Of a stretch of DNA of 64,000 bases, positions 48,525-62,800 are shown piece by piece. The stretch spans positions 41,644,409 through 41,708,408 of the forward strand of contig OX637397.1 in NCBI GenBank assembly GCA_951799425.1, written 5' to 3'. Numbering within the stretch: the stretch's first letter is position 1; every line of letters begins with the position of its first letter. The position numbers and the translations under genes were made by a program. The notes below the pieces were generated by a model. That model did no database searches. It was not told where the DNA came from and saw only the letters and a program-made list of their open reading frames with translations. Source of the stretch: Ilex aquifolium (taxonomy: Eukaryota > Streptophyta > Magnoliopsida > Aquifoliales > Aquifoliaceae).

Positions 48525-51500
48525 TTATTTCTGACATAACTTTTTACTCCGGTCTCTGATTAATATGATTCTTGCGGCATTGTAAAGAATTCTTGAATCC
48601 CTAACCATTTTATTCACATCAAAAGTCATGAAAAATCCTCTAGCATGGGCTATGTTGTAACGCAAATTTGGTGTAGTAAGTAGTCCTCCTTTTAAAATGA
48701 AATAGTCTATCGGACATAACATTTTCACCCGAACTCGGATTGAGCTAATTCTTGCGGCATTTTAAAAAGAACTTGAAACCCTAACCAATATATTCAGATC
48801 AAAATTGGTGATTCATCTTCTAACAAGTTCAAAATGGTGATGGAAGTTTGGTATAGTTGGCCATTCCCCTCCACAAGGAAAAAAAAGTAATTTCCCATTC
48901 TTTCTTATTTCTGACATAACTTTTTACTCCGGTCTCTGATTAAGTTGATTCTTGCGGCATTGTAAAGAATTCTTGAATCGCTAACCATTTTATTCACATC
49001 AAAAGTCATGAAAAATCCTCTAGCATGGGCTATATTGCAACGCAAATTTGGTGTAATAAGTAGTCCTCCTTTAAAATGAAATAGTCTATCGGACATAACT
49101 TTTTCTCCCGAACTCGGATTGAGCTAATTCTTGCGGCATTGTAAAGAGAACTTGAAACCCTAACCAATATATTGAGATCAAAATTGGTGATTCATCTTCT
49201 AACAAGTTCGAAATGGTGATGGAAGTTTGGTATAGTTGGTCATTCGCCTCCACAAGGAAAAAAAAGTAATTCCCATTCATTCTTATTTCTGACATAACTG
49301 TTTACTCCGGTCTCTGATTAAGTTGATTCTTGCGGCATTGTAAAGAATTATTGAATCCCTTACCATTTTATTCACATCAAAAGTCATGAAAAATCCTCTA
49401 GCATGGGCTATATTGTAACGCAAATTTGGTGTAGTAAGTAGTCCTCCTTTAAAATGAAATAGTCTATCGGACATAACTTTTTCTCCCGAACTCGGATTGA
49501 GCTAAGTCTTGCGGCATTGTAAAGAGAACTTGAAACGCTAACCAATATATTCAGATCAAAATTGGTGATTCATCTTCTAACAAGTTCGAAATGGTGATGG
49601 AAGTTTGGTATAGTTGACCATTCCCATCCACAAGGAAAAAAAAGTAATTTCCCATTCTTTCTTATTTCTGACATAACTTTTTACTCCGGTCTCTGATTAA
49701 GTTGATTCTTGCGGCATTGTAAAGAATTCTTGAATCCCTAACCATTTCATTGACATCAAAAGTCATGAAAAATCCTCTAGCACGGGCTATATTGTAACGC
49801 AAATTTGGTGTAATAAGTAGTCCTCCTTTAAAATGAAATAGTCTATCGGACATAACATTTTCTCCCGAACTCGGATTGAGCTAATTCTTGCGGCATTTTA
49901 AATAGAACTTGAAACCCTAACCAATATATTCAGATCAAAATTGGTGATTCATCTTCTAACAAATTCGAAATGCTGATGGAAGGTTGGTATAGTTGGCCAT
50001 TCCCCTCCACAAGGAAAAAAAAGTAATTCCCATTCATTCTTATTTCTGACATAACTTTTTACTCCGGTCTCTGATTAAGTTGATTCTTGCGGCATTGTAA
50101 AGAATTCTTGAATCCCTAACCATTTTATTCACATCAAAAGTCATGAAAAATCCTCTAGCATGGGCTATATTGTAACGCAAATTTGGTGTAGTAAGTAGTC
50201 CTCCTTTTAAAATGAAATAGTCTATCGGACATAACATTTTCACCCGAACTCGGATTGAGCTAATTCTTGCGGCATTTTAAAGAGAACTTGAAACCCTAAC
50301 CAATATATTCAGATCAAAATTGGTGATTCATCTTCTAACAAGTTCGAAATGGTGATGGAAGTTTGGTATAGCTGTCCATTCCCCTCCACAAGGAAAAAAA
50401 AGTAATTTCCCATTCTTTCTTATTTCTGACTTTACTTTTTACTCCGGTCTCTGATTAAGTTGATTCTTGCGGCATTGTAAAGAATTCTTGAATCCCTAAC
50501 CATTTTATTCACATCAAAAGTCACGAAAAATCCTCTAGCACGGGCTATATTGTAACGCAAATTTGGTGTAATATGTAGTCCTCCTTTAAAATGAAATAGT
50601 CTATCGGACATAACATTTTCTCCCGAACTCGGATTGAGCTAATTCTTGCAGCATTGTAAAGAGAACTTGAAACCCTAACCAATATATTGAGATCAAAATT
50701 GGTGATTCATCTTCTAACAAGTTCGAAATGGTGATGGAAGTTTGGTATAGTTGGCCATTCGCATCCACAAGGAAAAAAAAGTAATTCCCATTCATTCTTA
50801 TTTCTGACATAACTGTTTACTCCGGTCTCTGATTAAGTTGATTCTTGCGGCATTGTAAAGAATTATTGAATCCCTTACCATTTTATTCACATCAAAAGTC
50901 ATGAAAAATCCTCTAGCATGGGCTATATTGTAACGCAAATTTGGTGTAGTAAGTAGTCCTCCTTTAAAATGAAATAGTCTATCGGACATAACTTTTTCTC
51001 CCGAACTCGGATTGAGCTAAGTCTTGCGGCATTGTAAAGAGAACTTGAAACCCTAACCAATATATTCAGATCAAAATTGGTGATTCATCTTCTAACAAGT
51101 TCGAAATGGTGATGGAAGTTTGGTATAGTTGACCATTCCCATCCACAAGGAAAAAAAAGTAATTTCCCATTCTTTCTTATTTCTGACATAACTTTTTACT
51201 CCGGTCTCTGATTAAGTTGATTCTTGTGGCATTGTAAAGAATTCTTGAATCCCTAACCATTTTATTCACATCAAAAGTCATGAAAAATCCTCTAGCACGG
51301 GCTATATTGTAACGCAAATTTGGTGTAATAAGTAGTCCTCCTTTAAAATGAAATAGTCTATCGGACATAACATTTTCTCCCGAACTCGGATTGAGCTAAT
51401 TCTTGCGGCATTTTAAATAGAACTTGAAACCCTAACCAATATATTCAGATCAAAATTGGTGATTCATCTTCTAACAAATTCGAAATGCTGATGGAAGGTT

Positions 51501-53069
51501 GGTATAGTTGGCCATTCCCCTCCACAAGGAAAAAAAAGTAATTCCCATTCATTCTTATTTCTGACATAACTTTTTACTCCGGTCTCTGATTAAGTTGATT
51601 CTTGCGGCATTGTAAAGAATTCTTGAATCCCTAACCATTTTATTCACATCAAAAGTCATGAAAAATCCTCTAGCATGGGCTATATTGTAACGCAAATTTG
51701 GTGTAGTAAGTAGTCCTCCTTTTAAATGAAATAGTCTATCGGACATAACATTTTCACCCGAACTCGGATTGAGCTAATTCTTGCGGCATTTTAAAGAGAA
51801 CTTGAAACCCTAACCAATATATTCAGATCAAAATTGGTGATTCATCTTCTAACAAGTTCGAAATGGTGATGGAAGTTTGGTATAGTTGGCCATTCCCCTC
51901 CACAAGGAAAAAAAAGTAATTTCCCATTCTTTCTTATTTCTGACATTACTTTTTACTCCGGTCTCTGATTAAGTTGATTCTTGCGGCATTGTAAAGAATT
52001 CTTGAATCGCTAACCATTTTATTCACATCAAAAGTCATGAAAAATCCTCTAGCATGGGCTATATTGCAACACAAATTTGGTGTAATAAGTAGTCCTCCTT
52101 TAAAATGAAATAGTCTATCGGACATAACTTTTTCTCCCGAACTCGGATTGAGCTAATTCTTGCGGCATTGTAAAGAGAACTTAAAACCCTAACCAATATA
52201 TTGAGATCAAAATTGGTGATTCATCTTCTAACAAGTTCGAAATGGTGATGGAAGTTTGGTATAGTTGGCCATTCGCCTCCACAAGGAAAAAAAAGTAATT
52301 CCCATTCATTCTTATTTCTGACATAACTGTTTACTCCGGTCTCAAATTAAGTTGATTCTTGCGGCATTGTAAAGAATTATTGAATCCCTTACCATTTTAT
52401 TCACATCAAAAGTCATGAAAAATCCTCTAGCATGGGCTATATTGTAACGCAAATTTGGTGTAGTAAGTAGTCCTCCTTTAAAATGAAATAGTCTATCGGA
52501 CATAACTTTTTCTCCCGAACTCGGATTGAGCTAATTCTTGCGGCATTGTAAAGAGAACTTGAAACCCTAACCAATATATTCAGATCAAAATTGGTGATTC
52601 ATCTTCTAACAAGTTCGAAATGGTGATGGAAGTTTGGTATAGTTGACCATTCCCCTCCACAAGGAAAAAAAAGTAATTTCCCATTCTTTCTTATTTCTGA
52701 CATAACTTTTTACTCCGGTCTCTGATTAAGTTGATTCTTGCGGCATTGTAAAGAATTCTTGAATCCCTTACCATTTTATTCACATCAAAAGTCATGAAAA
52801 ATCCTCTAGCATGGGCTATATTGTAACACAAATTTGGTGTAGTAAGTAGTCCTCCTTTAAAATGAAATAGTCTATCGGACATAACATTTTCACCCGAACT
52901 CGGATAGAGCTAATTCTTGCGGCATTTTAAAGAGAACTTGAAACCCTAACCAATATATTCAGATCAAAATTGGTGATTCATCTTCTAACAAGTTCGAAAT
53001 GGTGATGAAAGTTTGGTATAGTTGTCCATTCCCCTCCACAAGGAAAAAAAAGTAATTTCCCATTCTTTC
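48525..53069. repeat. Mosaic domain, 12 units, with raised private variation
   Basis: Types are L-R-I-Q-L-R-I-Q-L-R-I then C (52691). Many units carry singletons: taatatgatt (48562), ctatgttgta (48651), gttcaaaatgg, which loses the TTCGAA site (near 48829), aaacgctaacc (near 49534), ttcattgac (near 49747), ttgtggc (near 51225) and ctcaaattaag (near 52342). The 51555 unit reads ccttttaaatg, an L-like unit with normal length. The C unit at 52691 resembles type c/C of the left domain and ends in gatgaaagtttgg. Confidence 0.75.
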
Positions 53070-55339
53070 TTATTTCTGACATTACTTTTTACTCCGGTCT
53101 CTGATTAAGTTGATTCTTGCGGCATTGTAAAGAATTCTTGAATCCCTAACCATTTTATTCACATCAAAAGTCACGAAAAATCCTCTAGCACGGGCTATAT
53201 TGTAACGCAAATTTGGTGTAATATGTAGTCCTCCTTTAAAATGAAATAGTCTATCGGACATAACATTTTCTCCCGAACTCGGATTGAGCTAATTCTTGCG
53301 GCATTGTAAAGAGAACTTGAAACCCTAACCAATATATTGAGATCAAAATTGGTGATTCATCTTCTAACAAGTTCGAAATGGTGATGGAAGTTTGGTATAG
53401 TTGGCCATTCGCCTCCACAAGGAAAAAAAAGTAATTCCCATTCATTCTTATTTCTGACATAACTGTTTACTCCGGTCTCAGATTAAGTTGATTCTTGCGG
53501 CATTGTAAATAATTATTGAATCCCTTACCATTTTATTCAGATCAAAAGTCATGAAAAATCCTCTAGCATGGGCTATATTGTAACGCAAATTTGGTGTAGT
53601 AAGTAGTCCTCCGTTAAAATGAAATAGTGTATCGGACATAACTTTTTCTCCTGAACTCGGATTGAGCTAATTCTTGCGGCATTTTAAAGAGAACTTGAAA
53701 CCCTAACCAATATATTCAGATCAAAATTGGTGATTCATCTTCTAACAAGTTCGAAATGGTGATGAAAGTTTGGTATAGTTGTCAATTCCCCTCCACAAGG
53801 AAAAAAAAGTAATTTCCCATTCTTTCTTATTTCTGACTTTACTTTTTACTCCGGTCTCTGATTAAGTTGATTCTTGCGGCATTGTAAAGAATTCTTGAAT
53901 CCCTAACCATTTTATTCACATCAAAAGTCACGAAAAATCCTCTAGCACGGGCTATATTGTAACGCAAATTTGGTGTAATATGTAGTCCTCCTTTAAAATG
54001 AAATAGTCTATCGGACATAACATTTTCTCCCGAACTCGGATTGAGCTAATTCTTGCGGCATTGTAAAGAGAACTTGAAACCCTAACCAATATATTGAGAT
54101 CAAAATTGGTGATTCATCTTCTAACAAGTTCGAAATGGTGATGGAAGTTTGGTATAGTTGGCCATTCGCATCCACAAGGAAAAAAAAGTAATTCCCATTC
54201 ATTCTTATTTCTGACATAACTGTTTACTCCGGTCTCAGATTAAGTTGATTCTTGCGGCATTGTAAATAATTATTGAATCCCTTACCATTTTATTCAGATC
54301 AAAAGTCATGAAAAATCCTCTAGCATGGGCTATATTGTAACGCAAATTTGGTGTAGTAAGTAGTCCTCCGTTAAAATGAAATAGTGTATCGGACATAACT
54401 TTTTCTCCTGAACTCGGATTGAGCTAATTCTTGCGGCATTTTAAAGAGAACTTGAAACCCTAACCAATATATTCAGATCAAAATTGGTGATTCATCTTCT
54501 AACAAGTTCGAAATGGTGATGAAAGTTTGGTATAGTTGTCCATTCCCCTCCACAAGGAAAAAAAAGTAATTTCCCATTCTTTCTTATTTCTGACTTTACT
54601 TTTTACTCCGGTCTCTGATTAAGTTGATTCTTGCGGCATTGTAAAGAATTCTTGAATCCCTAACCATTTTATTCACATCAAAAGTCACGAAAAATCCTCT
54701 AGCACGGGCTATATTGTAACGCAAATTTGGTGTAATATGTAGTTCTCCTTTAAAATGAAATAGTCTATCGGACATAACATTTTCTCCCGAACTCGGATTG
54801 AGCTAATTCTTGCGGCATTGTAAAGAGAACTTGAAACCCTAACCAATATATTGAGATCAAAATTGGTGATTCATCTTCTAACAAGTTCGAAATGGTGATG
54901 GAAGTTTGGTATAGTTGGCCATTCGCCTCCACAAGGAAAAAAAAGTAATTCCCATTAATTCTTATTTCTGACATAACTGTTTACTCCGGTCTCAGATTAA
55001 GTTGATTCTTGCGGCATTGTAAATAATTATTGAATCCCTTACCATTTTATTCAGATCAAAAGTCATGAAAAATCCTCTAGCATGGGCTATATTGTAACGC
55101 AAATTTGGTGTAGTAAGTAGTCCTCCGTTAAAATGAAATAGTGTATCGGACATAACTTTTTCTCCCGAACTCGGATTGAGCTAATTCTTGCGGCATTTTA
55201 AAGAGAACTTGAAACCCTAACCAATATATTCAGATCAAAATTGGTGATTCATCTTCTAACAAATTCGAAATGCTGATGGAAGGTTGGTATAGTTGGCCAT
55301 TCCCCTCCACAAGGAAAAAAAAGTAATTCCCATTCATTC
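53070..55339. repeat. 757-bp dimer HOR, three copies, most divergent units
   Basis: Pairs start at 53070, 53827 and 54584. The first unit of each pair has agtcacgaaaaatcc, agcacggg and gtaatatgtag in half A, and attgagatc with attcgc(c/a)tcc in half B; two of the three open with gactttac. The second unit has ggtctcagatt, taaataattattg, ttcagatcaaaagtc, cctccgttaaaa and tagtgtatcgg; the first two copies end gatgaaagtttgg. The third copy's last half B switches to the caaattcgaaatgctg type, so the exit from the block lies inside that unit (54962-55339). Confidence 0.85.
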
Positions 55340-58300
55340 TTATTTCTGACATAACTTTTTACTCCGGTCTCTGATTAAGTTGATTCTTGCGGCATTGTAA
55401 CGAATTCTTGAATCCCTAACCATTTTATTCACATCAAAAGTCATGAAAAATCCTCTAGCATGGGCTATATTGTAACGCAAATTTGGTGTAGTAAGTAGTC
55501 CTCCTTTTAAAATGAAATAGTCTATCGGACATAACATTTTCACCCGAACTCGGATTGAGCTAATTCTTGCGGCATTTTAAAGAGAACTTGAAACCCTAAC
55601 CAATATATTCAGATCAAAATTGGTGATTCATCTTCTAACAAGTTCGAAATGGTGATGGAAGTTTGGTATAGTTGGCCATTCCCCTCCACAAGGAAAAAAA
55701 AGTAATTTCCCATTCTTTCTTATTTCTGACATAACTTTTTACTCCGGTCTCTGATTAAGTTGATTCTTGCGGCATTGTAAAGAATTCTTGAATCGCTAAC
55801 CATTTTATTCACATCAAAAGTCATGAAAAATCCTCTAGCATGGGCTATATTGCAACGCAAATTTGGTGTAATATGTAGTCCTCCTTTAAAATGAAATAGT
55901 CTATCGGACATAACTTTTTCTCCCGAACTCGGATTGAGCTAATTCTTGCGGCATTGTAAAGAGAACTTGAAACCCTAACCAATATATTGAGATCAAAATT
56001 GGTGATTCATCTTCTAACAAGTTCGAAATGGTGATGGAAGTTTGGTATAGTTGGCCATTCGCCTCCACAAGGAAAAAAAAGTAATTCCCATTCATTCTTA
56101 TTTCTGACATAACTGTTTACTCCGGTCTCTGATTAAGTTGATTCTTGCGGCATTGTAAAGAATTATTGAATCCCTTACCATTTTATTCACATCAAAAGTC
56201 ATGAAAAATCCTCTAGCATGGGCTATATTGTAACGCAAATTTGGTGTAGTAAGTAGTCCTCCTTTAAAATGAAATAGTCTATCGGACATAACTTTTTCTC
56301 CCGAACTCGGATTGAGCTAATTCTTGCGGCATTGTAAAGAGAACTTGAAACCCTAACCAATATATTCAGATCAAAATTGGTGATTCATCTTCTAACAAGT
56401 TCGAAATGGTGATGGAAGTTTGGTATAGTTGACCATTCCCCTCCACAAGGAAAAAAAAGTAATTTCCCATTCTTTCTTATTTCTGACATAACTTTTTACT
56501 CCGGTCTCTGATTAAGTTGATTCTTGCGGCATTGTAAAGAATTCTTGAATCCCTAACCATTTTATTCACATCAAAAGTCATGAAAAATCCTCTAGCACGG
56601 GCTATATTGTAACGCAAATTTGGTGTAATAAGTAGTCCTCCTTTAAAATGAAATAGTCTATCGGACATAACATTTTCTCCCGAACTCGGATTGAGCTAAT
56701 TCTTGCGGCATTTTAAAGAGAACTTGAAACCCTAACCAATATATTCAGATCAAAATTGGTGATTCATCTTCTAACAAATTCGAAATGCTGATGGAAGGTT
56801 GGTATAGTTGGCCATTCCCCTCCACAAGGAAAAAAAAGTAATTCCCATTCATTCTTATTTCTGACATAACTTTTTACTCCGGTCTCTGATTAAGTTGATT
56901 CTTGCGGCATTGTAAAGAATTCTTGAATCCCTAACCATTTTATTCACATCAAAAGTCATGAAAAATCCTCTAGCATGGGCTATATTGTAACGCAAATTTG
57001 GTGTAGTAAGTAGTCCTCCTTTAAAATGAAATAGTCTATCGGACATAACATTTTCACCCGAACTCGGATTGAGCTAATTCTTGCGGCATTTTAAAGAGAA
57101 CTTGAAACCCTAACCAATATATTCAGATCAAAATTGGTGATTCATCTTCTAACAAGTTCGAAATGGTGATGGAAGTTTGGTATAGTTGACCATTCCCCTC
57201 CACAAGGAAAAAAAAGTAATTTCCCATTCTTTCTTATTTCTGACATAACTTTTTACTCCGGTCTCTGATTAAGTTGATTCTTGCGGCATTGTAAAGAATT
57301 CTTGAATCCCTAACCATTTTATTCACATCAAAAGTCATGAAAAATCCTCTAGCATGGGCTATATTGTAACGCAAATTTGGTGTAGTAAGTAGTCCTCCTT
57401 TTAAAATGAAATAGTCTATCGGACATAACATTTTCACCCGAACTCGGATTGAGCTAATTCTTGCGGCATTTTAAAGAGAACTTGAAACCCTAACCAATAT
57501 ATTCAGATCAAAATTGGTGATTCATCTTCTAACAAGTTCGAAATGGTGATGGAAGTTTGGTATAGTTGACCATTCCCCTCCACAAGGAAAAAAAAGTAAT
57601 TTCCCATTCTTTCTTATTTCTGACATAACTTTTTACTCCGGTCTCTGATTAAGTTGATTCTTGCGGCATTGTAAAGAATTCTTGAATCCCTAACCATTTT
57701 ATTCACATCAAAAGTCATGAAAAATCCTCTAGCATGGGCTATATTGTAACGCAAATTTGGTGTAGTAAGTAGTCCTCCTTTAAAATGAAATAGTCTATCG
57801 GACATAACATTTTCACCCGAACTCGGATTGAGCTAATTCTTGCGGCATTTTAAAGAGAACTTGAAACCCTAACCAATATATTCAGATCAAAATTGGTGAT
57901 TCATCTTCTAACAAGTTCGAAATGGTGATGGAAGTTTGGTATAGTTGACCATTCCCCTCCACAAGGAAAAAAAAGTAATTTCCCATTCTTTCTTATTTCT
58001 GACATAACTTTTTACTCCGGTCTCTGATTAAGTTGATTCTTGCGGCATTGTAAAGAATTCTTGAATCCCTAACCATTTTATTCACATCAAAAGTCATGAA
58101 AAATCCTCTAGCATGGGCTATATTGTAACGCAAATTTGGTGTAGTAAGTAGTCCTCCTTTAAAATGAAATAGTCTATCGGACATAACATTTTCACCCGAA
58201 CTCGGATAGAGCTAATTCTTGCGGCATTTTAAAGAGAACTTGAAACCCTAACCAATATATTCAGATCAAAATTGGTGATTCATCTTCTAACAAGTTCGAA

Positions 58301-59885
58301 ATGGTGATGGAAGTTTGGTATAGTTGGCCATTCGCCTCCACAAGGAAAAAAAAGTAATTCCCATTCATTCTTATTTCTGACATAACTGTTTACTCCGGTC
58401 TCTGATTAAGTTGATTCTTGCGGCATTGTAAAGAATTATTGAATCCCTTACCATTTTATTCACATCAAAAGTCATGAAAAATCCTCTAGCATGGGCTATA
58501 TTGTAACGCAAATTTGGTGTAGTAAGTAGTCCTCCTTTAAAATGAAATAGTCTATCGGACATAACTTTTTCTCCCGAACTCGGATTGAGCTAATTCTTGC
58601 GGCATTGTAAAGAGAACTTGAAACCCTAACCAATATATTCAGATCAAAATTGGTGATTCATCTTCTAACAAGTTCGAAATGGTGATGGAAGTTTGGTATA
58701 GTTGACCATTCCCCTCCACAAGGAAAAAAAAGTAATTTCCCATTCTTTCTTATTTCTGACATAACTTTTTACTCCGGTCTCTGATTAAGTTGATTCTTGC
58801 GGCATTGTAAAGAATTCTTGAATCCCTAACCATTTTATTCACATCAAAAGTCATGAAAAATCCTCTAGCACGGGCTATATTGTAACGCAAATTTGGTGTA
58901 ATAAGTAGTCCTCCTTTAAAATGAAATAGTCTATCGGACATAACATTTTCTCCCGAACTCGGATTGAGCTAATTCTTGCGGCATTTTAAAGAGAACTTGA
59001 AACCCTAACCAATATATTCAGATCAAAATTGGTGATTCATCTTCTAACAAATTCGAAATGCTGATGGAAGGTTGGTATAGTTGGCCATTCCCCTCCACAA
59101 GGAAAAAAAAGTAATTCCCATTCATTCTTATTTCTGACATAACTTTTTACTCCGGTCTCTGATTAAGTTGATTCTTGCGGCATTGTAAAGAATTCTTGAA
59201 TCCCTAACCATTTTATTCACATCAAAAGTCATGAAAAATCCTCTAGCATGGGCTATATTGTAACGCAAATTTGGTGTAGTAAGTAGTCCTCCTTTTAAAA
59301 TGAAATAGTCTATCGGACATAACATTTTCACCCGAACTCGGATTGAGCTAATTCTTGCGGCATTTTAAAGAGAACTTGAAACCCTAACCAATATATTCAG
59401 ATCAAAATTGGTGATTCATCGTCTAACAAGTTCGAAATGGTGATGGAAGTTTGGTATAGTTGGCCATTCCCCTCCACAAGGAAAAAAAAGTAATTTCCCA
59501 TTCTTTCTTATTTCTGACATAACTTTTTACTCCGGTCTCTGATTAAGTTGATTCTTGCGGCATTGTAAAGAATTCTTGAATCGCTAACCATTTTATTCAC
59601 ATCAAAAGTCATGAAAAATCCTCTAGCATGGGCTATATTGCAATGCAAATTTGGTGTAATAAGTAGTCCTCCTTTAAAATGAAATAGTCTATCGGACGTA
59701 ACTTTTTCTCCCGAACTCGGATTGAGCTAATTCTTGCGGCATTGTAAAGAGAACTTAAAACCCTAACCAATATATTGAGATCAAAATTGGTGATTCATCT
59801 TCTAACAAGTTCGAAATGGTGATGGAAGTTTGGTATAGTTGGCCATTCGCCTCCACAAGGAAAAAAAAGTAATTCTCATTCATTC
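55340..59885. repeat. Mosaic domain with runs of near-consensus units
   Basis: Types are L (55340), R (55720), I (56098), Q (56477), P (56855), L (57234), P (57614), P (57993), I (58371), Q (58750), L (59128), R (59508). From 56855 to 57992 three successive units share cacccg, ttgagc and ending ttgacc. The P-P-I at 57614-58749 already has the order of the trimer HOR further right. Confidence 0.75.
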
Positions 59886-62800
59886 TTATTTCTGACATAA
59901 CTGTTTACTCCGGTCTCTGATTAAGTAGATTCTTGCGGCATTGTAAAGAATTATTGAATCCCTTACCATTTTATTCACATCAAAAGTCATGAAAAATCCT
60001 CTAGCAGGGGCTATATTGTAACGCAAATTTGGTGTAGTAAGTAGTCCTCCTTTAAAATGAAATAGTCTATCGGACATAACTTTTTCTCCCGAACTCGGAT
60101 TGAGCTAATTCTTGCGGCATTGTAAAGAGAACTTGAAACCCTAACCAATATATTCAGATCAAAATTGGTGATTCATCTTCTAACAAGTTCGAAATGGTGA
60201 TGGAAGTTTGGTATAGTTGACCATTCCCCTCCACAAGGAAAAAAAAGTAATTTCCCATTCTTTCTTATTTCTGACATAACTTTTTACTCCGGTCTCTGAT
60301 TAAGTTGATTCTTGCGGCATTGTAAAGAATTCTTGAATCCCTAACCATTTTATTCACATCAAAAGTCATGAAAAATCCTCTAGCATGGGCTATATTGTAA
60401 CGCAAATTTGGTGTAGTAAGTAGTCCTCCTTTAAAATGAAATAGTCTATCGGACATAACATTTTCACCCGAACTCGGATTGAACTAATTCTTGCGGCATT
60501 TTAAAGAGAACTTGAAACCCTAACCAATATATTCAGATCAAAATTGGTGATTCATCTTCTAACAAGTTCGAAATGGTGATGGAAGTTTGGTATAGTTGAC
60601 CATTCCCCTCCACAAGGAAAAAAAAGTAATTTCCCATTCTTTCTTATTTCTGACATAACTTTTTACTCCGGTCTCTGATTAAGTTGATTCTTGCGGCATT
60701 GTAAAGAATTCTTGAATCCCTAACCATTTTATTCACATCAAAAGTCATGAAAAATCCTCTAGCATGGGCTATATTGTAACGCAAATTTGGTGTAGTAAGT
60801 AGTCCTCCTTTTAAAATGAAATAGTCTATCGGACATAACTTTTTCTCCCGAACTCGGATTGAGCTAATTCTTGCGGCATTGTAAAGAGAACTTAAAACCC
60901 TAACCAATATATTGAGATCAAAATTGGTGATTCATCTTCTAACAAGTTCGAAATGGTGATGGAAGTTTGGTATAGTTGGCCATTCGCCTCCACAAGGAAA
61001 AAAAAGTAATTCTCATTCATTCTTATTTCTGACATAACTGTTTACTCCGGTCTCTGATTAAGTTGATTCTTGCGGCATTGTAAAGAATTATTGAATCCCT
61101 TACCATTTTATTCACATCAAAAGTCATGAAAAATCCTCTAGCATGGGCTATATTGTAACGCAAATTTGGTGTAGTAAGTAGTCCTCCTTTAAAATGAAAT
61201 AGTCTATCGGACATAACTTTTTCTCCCGAACTCGGATTGAGCTAATTCTTGCGGCATTGTAAAGAGAACTTGAAACCCTAACCAATATATTCAGATCAAA
61301 ATTGGTGATTCATCTTCTAACAAGTTCGAAATGGTGATGGAAGTTTGGTATAGTTGACCATTCCCCTCCACAAGGAAAAAAAAGTAATTTCCCATTCTTT
61401 CTTATTTCTGACATAACTTTTTACTCCGGTCTCTGATTAAGTTGATTCTTGCGGCATTGTAAAGAATTCTTGAATCCCTAACCATTTTATTCACATCAAA
61501 AGTCATGAAAAATCCTCTAGCATGGGCTATATTGTAACGCAAATTTGGTGTAGTAAGTAGTCCTCCTTTAAAATGAAATAGTCTATCGGACATAACATTT
61601 TCACCCGAACTCGGATTGAGCTAATTCTTGCGGCATTTTAAAGAGAACTTGAAACCCTAACCAATATATTCAGATCAAAATTGGTGATTCATCTTCTAAC
61701 AAGTTCGAAATGGTGATGGAAGTTTGGTATAGTTGACCATTCCCCTCCACAAGGAAAAAAAAGTAATTTCCCATTCTTTCTTATTTCTGACATAACTTTT
61801 TACTCCGGTCTCTGATTAAGTTGATTCTTGCGGCATTGTAAAGAATTCTTGAATCCCTAACCATTTTATTCACATCAAAAGTCATGAAAAATCCTCTAGC
61901 ATGGGCTATATTGTAACGCAAATTTGGTGTAGTAAGTAGTCCTCCTTTAAAATGAAATAGTCTATCGGACATAACATTTTCACCCGAACTCGGATAGAGC
62001 TAATTCTTGCGGCATTTTAAAGAGAACTTGAAACCCTAACCAATATATTCAGATCAAAATTGGTGATTCATCTTCTAACAAGTTCGAAATGGTGATGGAA
62101 GTTTGGTATAGTTGGCCATTCGCCTCCACAAGGAAAAAAAAGTAATTCCCATTCATTCTTATTTCTGACATAACTGTTTACTCCGGTCTCTGATTAAGTT
62201 GATTCTTGCGGCATTGTAAAGAATTATTGAATCCCTTACCATTTTATTCACATCAAAAGTCATGAAAAATCCTCTAGCATGGGCTATATTGTAACGCAAA
62301 TTTGGTGTAGTAAGTAGTCCTCCTTTAAAATGAAATAGTCTATCGGACATAACTTTTTCTCCCGAACTCGGATTGAGCTAATTCTTGCGGCATTGTAAAG
62401 AGAACTTGAAACCCTAACCAATATATTCAGATCAAAATTGGTGATTCATCTTCTAACAAGTTCGAAATGGTGATGGAAGTTTGGTATAGTTGACCATTCC
62501 CCTCCACAAGGAAAAAAAAGTAATTTCCCATTCTTTCTTATTTCTGACATAACTTTTTACTCCGGTCTCTGATTAAGTTGATTCTTGCGGCATTGTAAAG
62601 AATTCTTGAATCCCTAACCATTTTATTCACATCAAAAGTCATGAAAAATCCTCTAGCATGGGCTATATTGTAACGCAAATTTGGTGTAGTAAGTAGTCCT
62701 CCTTTAAAATGAAATAGTCTATCGGACATAACATTTTCACCCGAACTCGGATTGAGCTAATTCTTGCGGCATTTTAAAGAGAACTTGAAACCCTAACCAA

